The position numbers and the translations under genes were made by a program. Source: an uncultured Burkholderiales bacterium (GTDB lineage: Bacteria > Pseudomonadota > Gammaproteobacteria > Burkholderiales > Burkholderiaceae_C). From it: DNA of 64,000 bases. Below, in pieces: positions 7,090 to 16,543 of this stretch. The stretch is taken from positions 124,001-188,000 of the forward strand of contig CAISMH010000014.1 in the NCBI GenBank assembly GCA_903886485.1, in the 5' to 3' direction. Below the pieces are notes generated by a model, which had not been told where the DNA came from, did not search any database, and saw nothing but the letters and a program-made list of their open reading frames with translations. The stretch's first letter is position 1; each line of letters begins with the position of its first letter.

Positions 7090-9354
7090 ATGAAATTTCG
7101 CTTCCCTATCGTCATCATTGACGAGGATTTTCGTTCTGAGAATACCTCAGGCTTGGGCATCCGCGCGCTCGCAGATGCCATTGAAGGCGAGGGATACGAA
7201 GTCATGGGTGCGACGAGTTATGGCGATCTGAGTCAGTTCGCGCAACAACAGTCTCGTGCCAGTGCCTTTATCTTGTCCATTGACGATGAAGAGTTCACGC
7301 CCGGCCCAGACTTGGATCCTGCCGTTTTGAATTTGCGCAACTTCATCGAAGAAGTGCGTCGCAAAAATGCAGATGTCCCCATCTATGTTTACGGTGAGAC
7401 CAAAACATCACGTCACTTGCCCAATGATATTTTGCGCGAGTTGCATGGCTTCATTCACATGTTTGAAGACACGCCCGAATTTGTCGCACGACACATCATC
7501 CGCGAAGCCAAGAGTTATTTGGAGAGTGTTCAACCACCTTTCTTCAAGGCCTTGCTCGATTACGCTGAAGACGGCTCTTACTCTTGGCATTGCCCAGGCC
7601 ACTCGGGTGGTGTGGCATTTCTCAAGAGCCCTGTGGGTCAGATGTACCACCAGTTCTATGGTGAAAACATGCTGCGTGCGGACGTGTGTAATGCGGTGGA
7701 GGAGTTGGGGCAGCTGTTGGACCACAACGGTGCCATTGGTGAGAGCGAGCGCAATGCCGCACGTATCTTCAACGCCGACCATTGCTTCTTTGTCACCAAC
7801 GGCACCAGCACGTCTAACAAAATTGTGTGGCATCACACGGTGGCACCTGATGATGTGGTGGTGGTTGACCGCAACTGTCATAAGTCGGTGTTGCACGCCA
7901 TCATCATGACCGGTGCTGTGCCGGTGTTCTTGAAACCTACGCGTAACCATTACGGCATCATTGGACCCATCCCTCAAAGCGAGTTTGAGCCGGCGGCCAT
8001 TCAAGCCAAGATCAAGGCCAACCCCTTGCTCAAAGGTGTGGATGCCAAAAAGGTCAAGCCTCGTGTCTTGACTCTCACGCAGTCCACTTACGATGGCGTG
8101 CTCTACAACACAGAGACCATCAAGAAAATGCTGGACGGCTATGTGGCCAACTTGCACTTTGACGAAGCCTGGTTGCCGCATGCCGCGTTCAATCCGTTTT
8201 ACGGCACTTACCACGCGATGGGTAAGAAGCGCGAGCGACCGATGCATTCGGTGGTGTACGCCACGCAATCCATTCACAAGCTGCTCGCTGGCATCAGCCA
8301 AGCCAGCCATGTGTTGGTCCAAGATTCACAAAAGACCAAGTTGGATCGCCACCTCTTCAACGAAGCGTATTTGATGCACACCAGCACCAGCCCTCAATAC
8401 AGCATCATTGCCAGTTGCGACGTGGCTGCGGCGATGATGGAGCCGCCCGGTGGCGCGGCCTTGGTCGAGGAGAGCATTGCGGAAGCCCTCGACTTTCGTC
8501 GTGCCATGCGCAAAGTTGACGAAGAGTATGGCAAGGACTGGTGGTTCAAAGTCTGGGGCCCCGACGAACTGGTAGACGATGGCATTGGCCGTGCAGAGAG
8601 CTGGATCATCAAAGGCAAGGGCAAGTCGTCTAAGTGGCATGGCTTTGGCAACTTGGCCGATGGCTTCAACATGTTGGACCCTATCAAGGCCACCATCGTC
8701 ACGCCCGGTTTGGATTTGAACGGCAAGTTCGATAAGACGGGCATTCCCGCCAGCATCGTCACCAAGTTCTTGGCAGAGCACGGTGTGATCGTCGAGAAGA
8801 CTGGCTTGTACAGCTTCTTCATCATGTTCACCATTGGTATCACCAAAGGCCGTTGGAACTCGCTGTTGACGGCCCTTCAGCAGTTCAAGGACGACTATGA
8901 TCGCAACCAACCCATGTGGCGCATCCTCCCCGAGTTTTGTCAAAAACACAGGGCCTATGAGCGCATGGGCTTGCGCGATTTGTGTCAGCACGTTCATACG
9001 CTTTACGCCAAATACGACATCGCGCGTTTGACGACAGAAATGTATTTGAGCGACTTGACACCTGCGATGAAGCCTAGCGATGCTTATGCGCAAATCGCAC
9101 ACCGCAACACGCAACGCGTGCCCGTCGATGACCTGTTGGGTCGCATCACCACCAGCTTGGTCACGCCATACCCACCTGGTATTCCGCTGCTAATTCCAGG
9201 TGAAGTGTTCAACAAGAAAATTGTGGACTACTTGAAGTTCGCCCGTGAATTCAACATGCAGTGTCCCGGTTTTGAAACCGACATCCACGGCTTGGTCGAA
9301 GAGGTGGGCGAAGATGGTGTGAAGCGTTATTACGCTGATTGCGTGAAAGTCTAA
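7090..9354 (+). CDS. Orn/Lys/Arg-family PLP decarboxylase, large inducible type
   Basis: A 754-aa fold-type I PLP decarboxylase. It has an N-terminal receiver-like wing domain (about residues 1-130, FPIVIIDEDFRSENTSGLG), a large PLP domain with the PLP-binding lysine in SIHKLLAG near residue 400, and the C-terminal Orn_DC_C domain. These cytoplasmic enzymes turn lysine, arginine or ornithine into a diamine or agmatine, often for acid tolerance or polyamine supply. The length is nearest to E. coli biodegradative arginine decarboxylase (about 755 aa), but the substrate cannot be assigned by eye. No antiporter gene is adjacent. I chose ATG 7090, with GGAG 7 bases upstream. A shared terminator follows. 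Confidence 0.9.
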   Translation: MKFRFPIVIIDEDFRSENTSGLGIRALADAIEGEGYEVMGATSYGDLSQFAQQQSRASAFILSIDDEEFTPGPDLDPAVLNLRNFIEEVRRKNADVPIYVYGETKTSRHLPNDILRELHGFIHMFEDTPEFVARHIIREAKSYLESVQPPFFKALLDYAEDGSYSWHCPGHSGGVAFLKSPVGQMYHQFYGENMLRADVCNAVEELGQLLDHNGAIGESERNAARIFNADHCFFVTNGTSTSNKIVWHHTVAPDDVVVVDRNCHKSVLHAIIMTGAVPVFLKPTRNHYGIIGPIPQSEFEPAAIQAKIKANPLLKGVDAKKVKPRVLTLTQSTYDGVLYNTETIKKMLDGYVANLHFDEAWLPHAAFNPFYGTYHAMGKKRERPMHSVVYATQSIHKLLAGISQASHVLVQDSQKTKLDRHLFNEAYLMHTSTSPQYSIIASCDVAAAMMEPPGGAALVEESIAEALDFRRAMRKVDEEYGKDWWFKVWGPDELVDDGIGRAESWIIKGKGKSSKWHGFGNLADGFNMLDPIKATIVTPGLDLNGKFDKTGIPASIVTKFLAEHGVIVEKTGLYSFFIMFTIGITKGRWNSLLTALQQFKDDYDRNQPMWRILPEFCQKHRAYERMGLRDLCQHVHTLYAKYDIARLTTEMYLSDLTPAMKPSDAYAQIAHRNTQRVPVDDLLGRITTSLVTPYPPGIPLLIPGEVFNKKIVDYLKFAREFNMQCPGFETDIHGLVEEVGEDGVKRYYADCVKV

Positions 9355-9370
9355 ACTTCGAAAACCTCAA

Positions 9371-9400
9371 AAAAAAGGAGCGACTTGTCGCTCCTTTTTT
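9371..9400. terminator. bidirectional terminator between the decarboxylase and fabI
   Basis: Perfect 13-bp stem 9371-9383 (AAAAAAGGAGCGA) and 9388-9400 (TCGCTCCTTTTTT) over loop CTTG. It is usable by both convergent genes. Confidence 0.93.
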
Positions 9401-9420
9401 GTGGATGCAGATCAGGCACT

Positions 9421-10233
9421 TTAAGCGTCGCTCGGCTCGGCAATGCCGCCCACAACTTGGCTAAAACCGCCGTCCACATAGGTGATTTCAGCGGTCACGC
9501 CAGCCGCTAAGTCACTCATCAAGAACGCAGCGACATTGCCTACATCTTCAATTGTCACGTTGCGACGGATGGGGGAGGCTTCTGCGACCACGCTCAAAAT
9601 TTTGCCAAAGCCTTTGATGCCGCTGGCCGCCAAGGTTTTGATAGGACCCGCGCTGATGCCGTTGGCACGCAAGTGACGGCCTCTGGCGCCTAAAGACTCG
9701 GCCAAGTAGCGCACAGATGCTTCCAGCGAGGCTTTGGCTAAGCCCATGGTGTTGTAGTTGGGGACGGTGCGGATCGCACCCAAGTAAGAAAGCGTGAGCA
9801 CGGCGGACTTGTCGTTCAGATAGGGCAAGGCAGCTTTGGCCATCGCTGGAAAGCTGTAAGCGCTGATGTCGTGCGCGATTTGAAAACCTTCGCGTGACAA
9901 ACCGTCCAGAAAGTCGCCAGCAATCGCTTCGCGTGGCGCATAACCAATGCTGTGTACAAAACCATCAAACGTAGGCCAGTGAAGGGACAAGTCTTTGAAC
10001 ATTTGTTCGATTTGTGCGTCGCTGCTGACGTCACAGTCAAAAATCAGCTTGGAGTTGAAGTCTGCGGCAAACTCTGTGATACGGTCCTTGAAACGCTCAC
10101 CCACATAGCTGAATGCCAGTTCCGCGCCTTGCGCGTGACAAGCCTTGGCGATGCCATACGCGATCGAACGGTTAGACAAAACGCCCGTGATGAGAAGTTT
10201 TTTGCCAGATAGGAAACCAGTTTTTGTACTCAT
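9421..10233 (-). CDS. fabI: enoyl-[acyl-carrier-protein] reductase (NADH)
   Basis: It reduces trans-2-enoyl-ACP in the last step of each fatty acid elongation round. It is a short-chain dehydrogenase: cofactor region [15 protein letters not shown] at the N-terminus and the FabI-type Tyr-x6-Lys (YNTMGLAK) near residue 157. The 270-aa length is slightly longer than E. coli FabI (262). I chose ATG 10233 because GGAG lies 8 bases upstream; an in-frame GTG at 10242 would sit on the ribosome site. It is divergent from yejA with only 35 bases between the starts, so its promoter must reach into the yejA coding region. Confidence 0.96.
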   Translation of the reverse strand: MSTKTGFLSGKKLLITGVLSNRSIAYGIAKACHAQGAELAFSYVGERFKDRITEFAADFNSKLIFDCDVSSDAQIEQMFKDLSLHWPTFDGFVHSIGYAPREAIAGDFLDGLSREGFQIAHDISAYSFPAMAKAALPYLNDKSAVLTLSYLGAIRTVPNYNTMGLAKASLEASVRYLAESLGARGRHLRANGISAGPIKTLAASGIKGFGKILSVVAEASPIRRNVTIEDVGNVAAFLMSDLAAGVTAEITYVDGGFSQVVGGIAEPSDA

Positions 10234-10268
10234 GCGAATCACTCCAAAAAATCTTGCAGAATTGTCGC

Positions 10269-12131
10269 ATGCGTAGCTTCTTCATTTTGTTGGCATTTTT
10301 GTGTTCTGGCCCGTCTTGGGCTGCACATGCTTATGCCCAATTTGGCGATGTCAAATACCCAGCAAATTTTAAAAATTTCGACTATGCCAACCCCTTAGCT
10401 CCCAAAGGTGGTGAGTTGGTGCTGGTGCCGCCCTCGCGCTTGACCAGCTTTGACAAATACAACCCGTTTACGTTGAAGGGCAATGCTGCACCTGGGTTGG
10501 CGAACTTGGTGTTCGAGTCCTTGCTCACAGGCACCATGGATGAACCAGCCACGGCCTATGGCTTGTTGGCTGAGGATGTGACGGTGGCGCCAGATCGTCG
10601 GTCGGTCTTGTTTAAGTTACGTCCTCAAGCGCGTTTTCATAACGGGGACCCTGTGTTTGCGGACGATGTGAAATATTCTTTTGAGCAGCTCATCAGCAAA
10701 CAAGCCGCACCACAATTTCGCACCTTGTATGCAGAGGTGGCCAACGTCACTGTCGTGGATGCACGCACCGTGCGTTTTGACTTCAAGCGCGTGAACCCCG
10801 AGTTGCCGCTGATCGTAGGTGGCATGCCAGTGTTTAGCCATCGCTGGGGCGAAGAGGGCGGGCAAGCCAAACCGTTCGACAAAATCGTGACAGACATGCC
10901 GATTGGCAGTGGTCCTTACAAAATGGGGCGTGTCGTGTTCGGTCGTGATGTGAGCTATGAGCGCGATAACGCCTACTGGGCGCGGGACTTGAACGTTCGC
11001 AAAGGGCTTTTCAATTTTGATCGCATCACCTACCGCCTCTACAAAGACAGCACAGCCCAACTCGAGGGCTTCAAGGCCGGCGAATTTGATTTGATGCAGT
11101 CTTTCATTGCGCGCGAGTGGGCGAGGGGCTTCACAGGCAAACAGTTCACCAGCCGAGAACTCATGAAGAGCGAGTTCAAACATGGCAATGCAGGCGATTT
11201 CCAAGGTTTCTTATTCAACACCCGTTTGTCTAAATTTAAAGATGCGCGTGTTCGCGAAGCCATCGGTTTGGCGATGGACTTTGAGTGGATGAACCGCCAG
11301 CTGTTTTACGGCGCCTACCAGCGCGTCCGCGGTTATTTCGTGGCCAGTGATTTCGAAGCGACGGGGCTGCCCGATGCGGCCGAGTTGGCGTTGTTACAGC
11401 CGTTGCGCGATCAGCTCTCAAAAAATGTTTTTGAACAAACTGTGCCACTGCCGCCACGCACATCGCTCGATCCGCAGTCTGGCGAAACCTTGCGCGACCA
11501 TTTGCGCCGTGCCAAAGCGTTGTTAGCCGATGCAGGTTGGACCTATCGTGATGGCGCCTTACGCAATGCCAAGGGTGAACCCTTCACGATTGAGTTTTTA
11601 GACAACTCAGGTGCGATGGGCCGTGTCATCACGCCGTACACCAAAAACTTAGAGAAACTGGGCTTTCATGTGAGCTACAAAGTCATTGATTTCGCAGTTT
11701 TACAAAAACGCCTTGACGTGTTTGATTTTGAAATCATCAGCAACCGCTTGGTCGGAAGTGAGTCACCGGGAACCGAGTTGATGGAACGATTCGGCTCCAA
11801 AGCGGCCACCACGGAAGGTGCTGGCAACTTCATGGGCGTGCAAGATCCTGCGGTCGATGCTTTGCTTGAGCGGGTGATCTCAGCCAAGACAAGACCACAA
11901 CTCATCACCGCAGTTCGCGCCCTCGACCGTGTGCTGCGTCATGGCCATTACAGCGTGCCTCACTGGTACGGCGGCGTGCATCGCGTGGCGTGGCGCAATG
12001 GACGCTTCGAATTGCCCGCTGTCATGCCACGGTATTACCAGCCAGAATCTTGGGCTTCATCGGTTTGGTGGGCGACGCTGGATAACCGCGCCACTTTGGC
12101 TGCGGCGAAAAAAGCGGAGCGTCAACCATGA
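10269..12131 (+). CDS. yejA: ABC transporter periplasmic binding protein, YejA type
   Basis: Family 5 extracellular solute-binding protein (oligopeptide/microcin C type). A signal peptide ([21 protein letters not shown]) is followed by [20 protein letters not shown], the usual start of the mature YejA group, and [26 protein letters not shown], the SBP_bac_5 signature. The 620-aa length fits. It delivers peptides to the YejBEF permease. First gene of a tightly overlapped yejABEF operon (ATGA overlap with yejB). I chose ATG 10269 because the signal peptide starts there. An upstream extension to 10224 would run across fabI and has no ribosome site. Confidence 0.93.
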   Translation: MRSFFILLAFLCSGPSWAAHAYAQFGDVKYPANFKNFDYANPLAPKGGELVLVPPSRLTSFDKYNPFTLKGNAAPGLANLVFESLLTGTMDEPATAYGLLAEDVTVAPDRRSVLFKLRPQARFHNGDPVFADDVKYSFEQLISKQAAPQFRTLYAEVANVTVVDARTVRFDFKRVNPELPLIVGGMPVFSHRWGEEGGQAKPFDKIVTDMPIGSGPYKMGRVVFGRDVSYERDNAYWARDLNVRKGLFNFDRITYRLYKDSTAQLEGFKAGEFDLMQSFIAREWARGFTGKQFTSRELMKSEFKHGNAGDFQGFLFNTRLSKFKDARVREAIGLAMDFEWMNRQLFYGAYQRVRGYFVASDFEATGLPDAAELALLQPLRDQLSKNVFEQTVPLPPRTSLDPQSGETLRDHLRRAKALLADAGWTYRDGALRNAKGEPFTIEFLDNSGAMGRVITPYTKNLEKLGFHVSYKVIDFAVLQKRLDVFDFEIISNRLVGSESPGTELMERFGSKAATTEGAGNFMGVQDPAVDALLERVISAKTRPQLITAVRALDRVLRHGHYSVPHWYGGVHRVAWRNGRFELPAVMPRYYQPESWASSVWWATLDNRATLAAAKKAERQP

Positions 12132-13162
12132 GTTCGTACATCTTCAAACGTTTGTTGCTGATGATCCCCACGTTGTTGGGCGTGCTCCTCATGACTTTCG
12201 TCGTGATTCAGTTTGTGCCTGGCGGCCCCGTTGAACAAATGGTGTCGCAGTTGCAAGGTCGTGACAGCGGTGGCGAAGGTGCTGCCGTTGCTGGGGCTGG
12301 TTACCGTGGTCGTCAAGGTGTGGATGCGGCGCGCATCGAGGAAATTCGTGAGCAATACGGCTTCGATAAACCCCCGACCGAGCGCTTTTGGCAAATGCTC
12401 AAACAGTTTGCCGTGTTTGATTTAGGCAAGAGCTTTTTTTATCCAAAAACCGTGTGGGAGTTGGTCAAAGAAAAAATGCCTGTGTCCATCAGCCTCGGTT
12501 TGTGGACCTTCTTTTTGAGTTACCTCATCTCTGTGCCATTGGGTGTTGCCAAGGCAGTGCGCGCTGGCTCGCACTTCGACCTGTTGACGAGTCTCTTGGT
12601 CCTCATCGGTTTTGCCATTCCCGGCTTTGTGTTGGGGGTGGCTTTGTTGGTGGTTTTTGGCGGTCAACTGCAATGGTTTCCGCTGCGTGGTTTGACATCG
12701 GCTAATTGGGAGCAACTCAGCTGGGGAGCTCGCATCACCGACTACCTGTGGCACATCGTGTTGCCCGTGACTTCTAGCGTACTCGGAGCGTTTGCTGTCA
12801 CCACCTTGTTGACCAAAAACGCCATGCTGGAAGAAATTCGCAAGCAATATGTGCTGACTGCCCGTGCCAAAGGCTTATCCGAGCGACGTGTTGTTTGGCA
12901 GCACGTGTTTCGCAATGCCTTGATTCCTTTGGTCACAGGTTTCCCCGCCGCTTTCATTGGTGCATTCTTTACCGGTTCTCTGCTGATAGAGACTTTGTTT
13001 TCATTGGACGGTTTAGGGCTGTTGAGTTACGAGAGCGTGATGCGTCGTGATTACCCTGTGGTGCTAGGGACCTTGTATTTGTTCACGTTGATCGGCTTGC
13101 TCACCAAGCTCATCAGTGACCTTTGTTATGTTTGGGTGGACCCGCGTGTCAAATTCGACTAA
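12128..13162 (+). CDS. yejB: peptide ABC transporter permease, YejB type
   Basis: Inner-membrane permease of the microcin C/oligopeptide importer (344 aa). It starts in the usual way with a transmembrane helix at residues 5-30 (RLLLMIPTLLGVLLMTFVV), then a periplasmic segment containing EQYGFDKPPTERF. Five further helices follow, with the coupling motif near LTARAKGLSERRVVWQHVFRNA. Its start overlaps the yejA stop by ATGA, and its end overlaps yejE by 17 bases. It has the longer first periplasmic loop (about residues 37-95) that separates YejB from DppB. Confidence 0.94.
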   Translation: MSSYIFKRLLLMIPTLLGVLLMTFVVIQFVPGGPVEQMVSQLQGRDSGGEGAAVAGAGYRGRQGVDAARIEEIREQYGFDKPPTERFWQMLKQFAVFDLGKSFFYPKTVWELVKEKMPVSISLGLWTFFLSYLISVPLGVAKAVRAGSHFDLLTSLLVLIGFAIPGFVLGVALLVVFGGQLQWFPLRGLTSANWEQLSWGARITDYLWHIVLPVTSSVLGAFAVTTLLTKNAMLEEIRKQYVLTARAKGLSERRVVWQHVFRNALIPLVTGFPAAFIGAFFTGSLLIETLFSLDGLGLLSYESVMRRDYPVVLGTLYLFTLIGLLTKLISDLCYVWVDPRVKFD

Positions 13163-14189
13163 AGCCTCTCTTTCGCCCACCCAACGCGCATGGCTGCGCT
13201 TTCGGCACAACCGCCTTGGCTTTTACAGCTTGGTGCTGTTTGTGTTCTTCTTCGCTTTGAGTTTGTTGGCCGAGGTCTTGTGCAATGACAAGCCATTGAT
13301 TGCGCGCTACAACGGCAGTTTTTACATGCCTATCGTGCACAACCAGCCAGAGACCACATTTGGCGGTGATTTTGATACACCCACAGATTTCTTAGACCCC
13401 TTCATACAAGCTCAGTTCGACCAACCTGGCAACTGGGCTTTGTATCCACTCATCCCATACCACCACAGCACGCTGAACTACTTTGCCAAGCAACCCAATC
13501 CAGCGCCGCCGTCCTCAGACAACTGGCTGGGCACGGATGACCGCGGCCGCGATGTCGTGGCGCGGTTGCTCTACGGGTTTCGTATCTCTGTGTTGTTTGC
13601 ACTGGCGCTCACACTTTTTGGCACAGTGATCGGCATCTTCACTGGGGCACTGCAAGGCTTTTTTGGTGGTAAGACGGATTTGGCGATGCAGCGATTCATT
13701 GAGATTTGGAGCGCCATGCCAGAGCTGTACTTGCTCATCATCTTCTCGGCTGTGTTTGATCCCAGCATCATGTTGTTGTTGATGCTGTTGGGCTTGTTTG
13801 GCTGGATGGGTCTGTCCGATTACGTACGCGCCGAGTTTTTGCGTAACCGTCAACTCGATTACGTGCGTGCAGCGCGAGCACTAGGTTTGTCGAACGCACA
13901 AATCATGTGGCGTCATGTGCTGCCCAATAGCCTCACGCCTGTGGTCACGTTCTTGCCATTTCGCATGAGCGCAGCCATTTTGTCGCTGACCTCACTGGAC
14001 TTTCTTGGCCTAGGTGTGCCTCCTGGAACCCCGAGCTTGGGAGAGTTGTTGGCGCAAGGCAAAAACAACATCGATGCTTGGTGGATTTCGCTGTCCACGT
14101 TTGCGGTGCTCGTGATCACCTTGATGTTGCTCACCTTCATGGGGGACGCGCTGCGTGATGCGCTTGACCCCAGAAAGGCGCAGTCATGA
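13146..14189 (+). CDS. yejE: peptide ABC transporter permease, YejE type
   Basis: Second permease of the YejABEF system, 347 aa from GTG 13146 (MSNSTKASLSPTQ...). Its length above 340 aa and the long periplasmic insert between helix 1 and the LGTDDRGRDVVARLLYG motif (about residues 45-130) are typical of YejE and unlike the shorter DppC/OppC. The coupling region reads [22 protein letters not shown]. The gene overlaps yejB by 17 bases and yejF by 4 bases. An in-frame ATG at 13128 is an alternative start. The GTG is preferred because its weak GGTGG site is correctly spaced. Confidence 0.92.
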   Translation: MSNSTKASLSPTQRAWLRFRHNRLGFYSLVLFVFFFALSLLAEVLCNDKPLIARYNGSFYMPIVHNQPETTFGGDFDTPTDFLDPFIQAQFDQPGNWALYPLIPYHHSTLNYFAKQPNPAPPSSDNWLGTDDRGRDVVARLLYGFRISVLFALALTLFGTVIGIFTGALQGFFGGKTDLAMQRFIEIWSAMPELYLLIIFSAVFDPSIMLLLMLLGLFGWMGLSDYVRAEFLRNRQLDYVRAARALGLSNAQIMWRHVLPNSLTPVVTFLPFRMSAAILSLTSLDFLGLGVPPGTPSLGELLAQGKNNIDAWWISLSTFAVLVITLMLLTFMGDALRDALDPRKAQS

Positions 14190-15820
14190 GATTGCCTTTG
14201 CTTCAGGTGCGTGATTTGCGCATCGCGTTTCAAAACGAAGAGGTTGTCAAGGGCATCAGCTTTAACTTGGATCTCGGTGAGAAGTTGGCTTTGGTGGGAG
14301 AGTCTGGTTCGGGAAAAAGCGTGACCGCCCTCAGCTTTGTCAAGCTGCTGGAGGGTGCACGTGTGTCAGGTCGCGTGCTGTGGACAGCGCAAGACGCCGA
14401 CACACTAGCGCCCGATGCGACAGATGCACCACATACCCATGATTTGGTCAAACTCAGCGAGCGCGAGTTGGTAGATATCCGAGGGCAAGACATTGCCTTT
14501 GTGTTTCAAGAGCCCATGACTGCCCTGAACCCTTTGATGACGGTCGGTGCTCAAATCGCTGAGGTGCTAGAGGTCAAGCGTGGCATGAGTCCCGCCGAGG
14601 CTTGGCATGAGGCCGTGGAACTGCTCATCCTCACCGGCATTCCCGAGCCTGTCCGACGGGCCAGCACCTACCCGCATCAGTTGTCTGGCGGTCAGCGTCA
14701 GCGCGTGCTGATTGCCATGGCCTTGGCTTGTCGACCCCGTTTGCTGATTGCCGACGAGCCAACGACGGCGCTGGACGTTTCCTTGCGTGCTCAGATCTTG
14801 GATTTGCTCAGCGAATTACAAAAGCGTTTTGGCATGGCCGTGATGCTCATCACTCACGACCTCAACACGGTGCGTCACTTTGCAACCCGTGTGCTGGTGA
14901 TGGAAAAAGGCACGGTGGTGGAGTCGGGCGATGTGAATGTGGTGTTGAGTTACCCAGAACACACCTACACACAAAGGTTGATCCACAGTCAGCCGCCGCG
15001 TGACGTTGTTGCGGCTAACGACAACGCTGCGGTGCTCATGCAAGCCCAAGGGCTGCGAGTGAGTTACCCCATTCGCCGTTCTGGCTGGCGAGGCTGGCTG
15101 GGTAGCGGTAAGTTCATGGCAGTGCACGGCGCAGACTTTCGTTTGTGCGCAGGTCAAACCCTGGGCGTGATTGGCGAGTCGGGCTCTGGCAAAACCACCT
15201 TGGCGCTGGCTGCTTTGGGTTTGATGCGTAGCGAAGGCACGCTCACGATTGACGGTGTCTCTTGGCGGGGCCGTGCTGCTCAGGATTTGCCATTGCGTCG
15301 CAAGGTCCAAGTGGTGTTCCAAGATCCGTTCTCATCGCTTTCGCCTCGCATGAACGTTCAGGAGTTGGTCTCTGAAGGTTTGAGCTTGCATGCGCCTGAG
15401 CTGGATGATTTAGGACGTTTGCGTCGCATCTTGGTCACGTTGGCAGCGGTTGGGTTGACCGAGACAGAGTTTCCGGGCTTGCTACAGCGTTACCCGCATG
15501 AGTTTTCGGGTGGCCAACGTCAGCGTTTAGCCATCGCACGCGCCTTGGTGGTCGAGCCACAGATGCTGGTCTTGGACGAACCCACCAGTGCGCTCGATGC
15601 CACCACCCAGCTACAAGTCCTGCAACTCTTGCAAAAGCTCCAACGGGAGCGGGGTTTGAGTTATTTGCTCATCACCCACGATGTGTCTGTGATTCGTGCC
15701 ATGGCACATCACGTCATGGTCATGCAGGCGGGAAAGGTGGTGGAGGCAGGCACGTTCGAGCAAATTTTGAACAACCCGCAAGCGCCTTACACCAAAATTT
15801 TGCTGGGGGTAGAGGCCTAA
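14186..15820 (+). CDS. yejF: peptide ABC transporter ATP-binding protein, two NBDs, YejF type
   Basis: One 544-aa chain with two nucleotide-binding domains. NBD1 has Walker A GESGSGKS near residue 36, signature LSGGQRQR near residue 170 and Walker B LLIADEPTTALD. NBD2 has GESGSGKTT near residue 331, FSGGQRQR and LVLDEPTSALD. Each NBD is followed by the OppD/F-type C-terminal segment (PYTKILL at the end). It powers peptide import through YejBE. It overlaps yejE by ATGA and is the last operon gene. No terminator follows immediately; the next structure is the rimP leader hairpin. Confidence 0.95.
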   Translation: MRLPLLQVRDLRIAFQNEEVVKGISFNLDLGEKLALVGESGSGKSVTALSFVKLLEGARVSGRVLWTAQDADTLAPDATDAPHTHDLVKLSERELVDIRGQDIAFVFQEPMTALNPLMTVGAQIAEVLEVKRGMSPAEAWHEAVELLILTGIPEPVRRASTYPHQLSGGQRQRVLIAMALACRPRLLIADEPTTALDVSLRAQILDLLSELQKRFGMAVMLITHDLNTVRHFATRVLVMEKGTVVESGDVNVVLSYPEHTYTQRLIHSQPPRDVVAANDNAAVLMQAQGLRVSYPIRRSGWRGWLGSGKFMAVHGADFRLCAGQTLGVIGESGSGKTTLALAALGLMRSEGTLTIDGVSWRGRAAQDLPLRRKVQVVFQDPFSSLSPRMNVQELVSEGLSLHAPELDDLGRLRRILVTLAAVGLTETEFPGLLQRYPHEFSGGQRQRLAIARALVVEPQMLVLDEPTSALDATTQLQVLQLLQKLQRERGLSYLLITHDVSVIRAMAHHVMVMQAGKVVEAGTFEQILNNPQAPYTKILLGVEA

Positions 15821-15836
15821 AAATACCTTTTATCCT

Positions 15837-15865
15837 TTGATAATCAAGCATTTAGGCGCTACAAT
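15837..15865 (+). promoter_or_regulatory. sigma70 promoter of the rimP-nusA-infB operon
   Basis: TTGATA at 15837-15842 and TACAAT at 15860-15865 are separated by 17 bases, a near-consensus promoter. The predicted start is about 15872, just before a large hairpin. It lies 92 bases before rimP and begins right after yejF. Confidence 0.82.
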
Positions 15866-15874
15866 GTGCGCTTC

Positions 15875-15918
15875 ACGACCAAACGGGCGGGTAATTACCG
15901 CTCGTTTTTTTTGGTCGT
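15875..15918 (+). terminator. terminator-like leader hairpin before rimP (possible attenuator)
   Basis: Inner stem 15882-15890 (AACGGGCGG) pairs with 15898-15906 (CCGCTCGTT), 9 bp with one G-T, followed by eight Ts at 15905-15912. Outer arms 15875-15883 (ACGACCAAA) and 15910-15918 (TTTGGTCGT) are also perfect complements and could extend or replace the inner stem across the T run. It lies only a few bases past the predicted start of the operon transcript. It could also end yejF transcription. Confidence 0.75.
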
Positions 15919-15957
15919 TTGTTTTTGAACATTTGAAATTAAAGGCTATTCGTCGAC

Positions 15958-16515
15958 GTGAGTTTGCAGCAAACAGTAGAACAAACAGTGACCGGTTTAG
16001 GTTACGACCTGGTAGAGATTGAACGCTCCGCCGGGGGACTCTTGCGCATCACGATTGATCTGCCATGGACCGCTGACGCCCCAGTGCAAGCCATCAACGT
16101 CGAAGATTGCGAGCGCGTCACGCGTCAGCTGCAATTTGCCCTGGAAGTCGATGGCGCCGATTACGCCCGCTTGGAGGTGTCCTCGCCTGGCATCGACCGT
16201 CCCTTGAGGCATCAAGTTGATTTCGAACGCTTTGCTGGCGAAGAAATCGATGTCACGCTCAAAGCGCCCATGGGTGTCGCCGCAGCAGGACAGGTCTCTG
16301 CCAATCGCAAAAAATTCCGTGGCACCTTAGAGCGCACCGAAGACGGTGCGGGTTGGCAAATCACCTGGCGTGATGAAGTCAAAGCTAAACCCGGTCAAAA
16401 GATCAGTAAAAAAAGAGCCGATACACCAGTGCATGCGCTGGGTTTCACGCTAGACGAGTTGCGTGAAGCGCGTTTGGCCCCAATTGTGGATTTCAAGGGC
16501 AAAAAGCCCCGTTGA
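15958..16515 (+). CDS. rimP: ribosome maturation factor RimP
   Basis: Needed for 30S subunit maturation. The N-terminal domain carries GYDLVEIERSAGGLLRITID (residues 14-33), and DYARLEVSSPGIDRPL marks the RimP signature. The C-terminal SH3-like domain follows, ending in a basic tail. At 185 aa it is longer than E. coli RimP (about 150) because of an insert around residues 105-150, common in beta lineages. The GTG start at 15958 has no clear ribosome site but gives the family's usual first residues. First gene of rimP-nusA-infB-rbfA-truB. Confidence 0.94.
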   Translation: MSLQQTVEQTVTGLGYDLVEIERSAGGLLRITIDLPWTADAPVQAINVEDCERVTRQLQFALEVDGADYARLEVSSPGIDRPLRHQVDFERFAGEEIDVTLKAPMGVAAAGQVSANRKKFRGTLERTEDGAGWQITWRDEVKAKPGQKISKKRADTPVHALGFTLDELREARLAPIVDFKGKKPR

Positions 16516-16543
16516 ACATAGGTAAGAGAAGGAGTAACCGATC

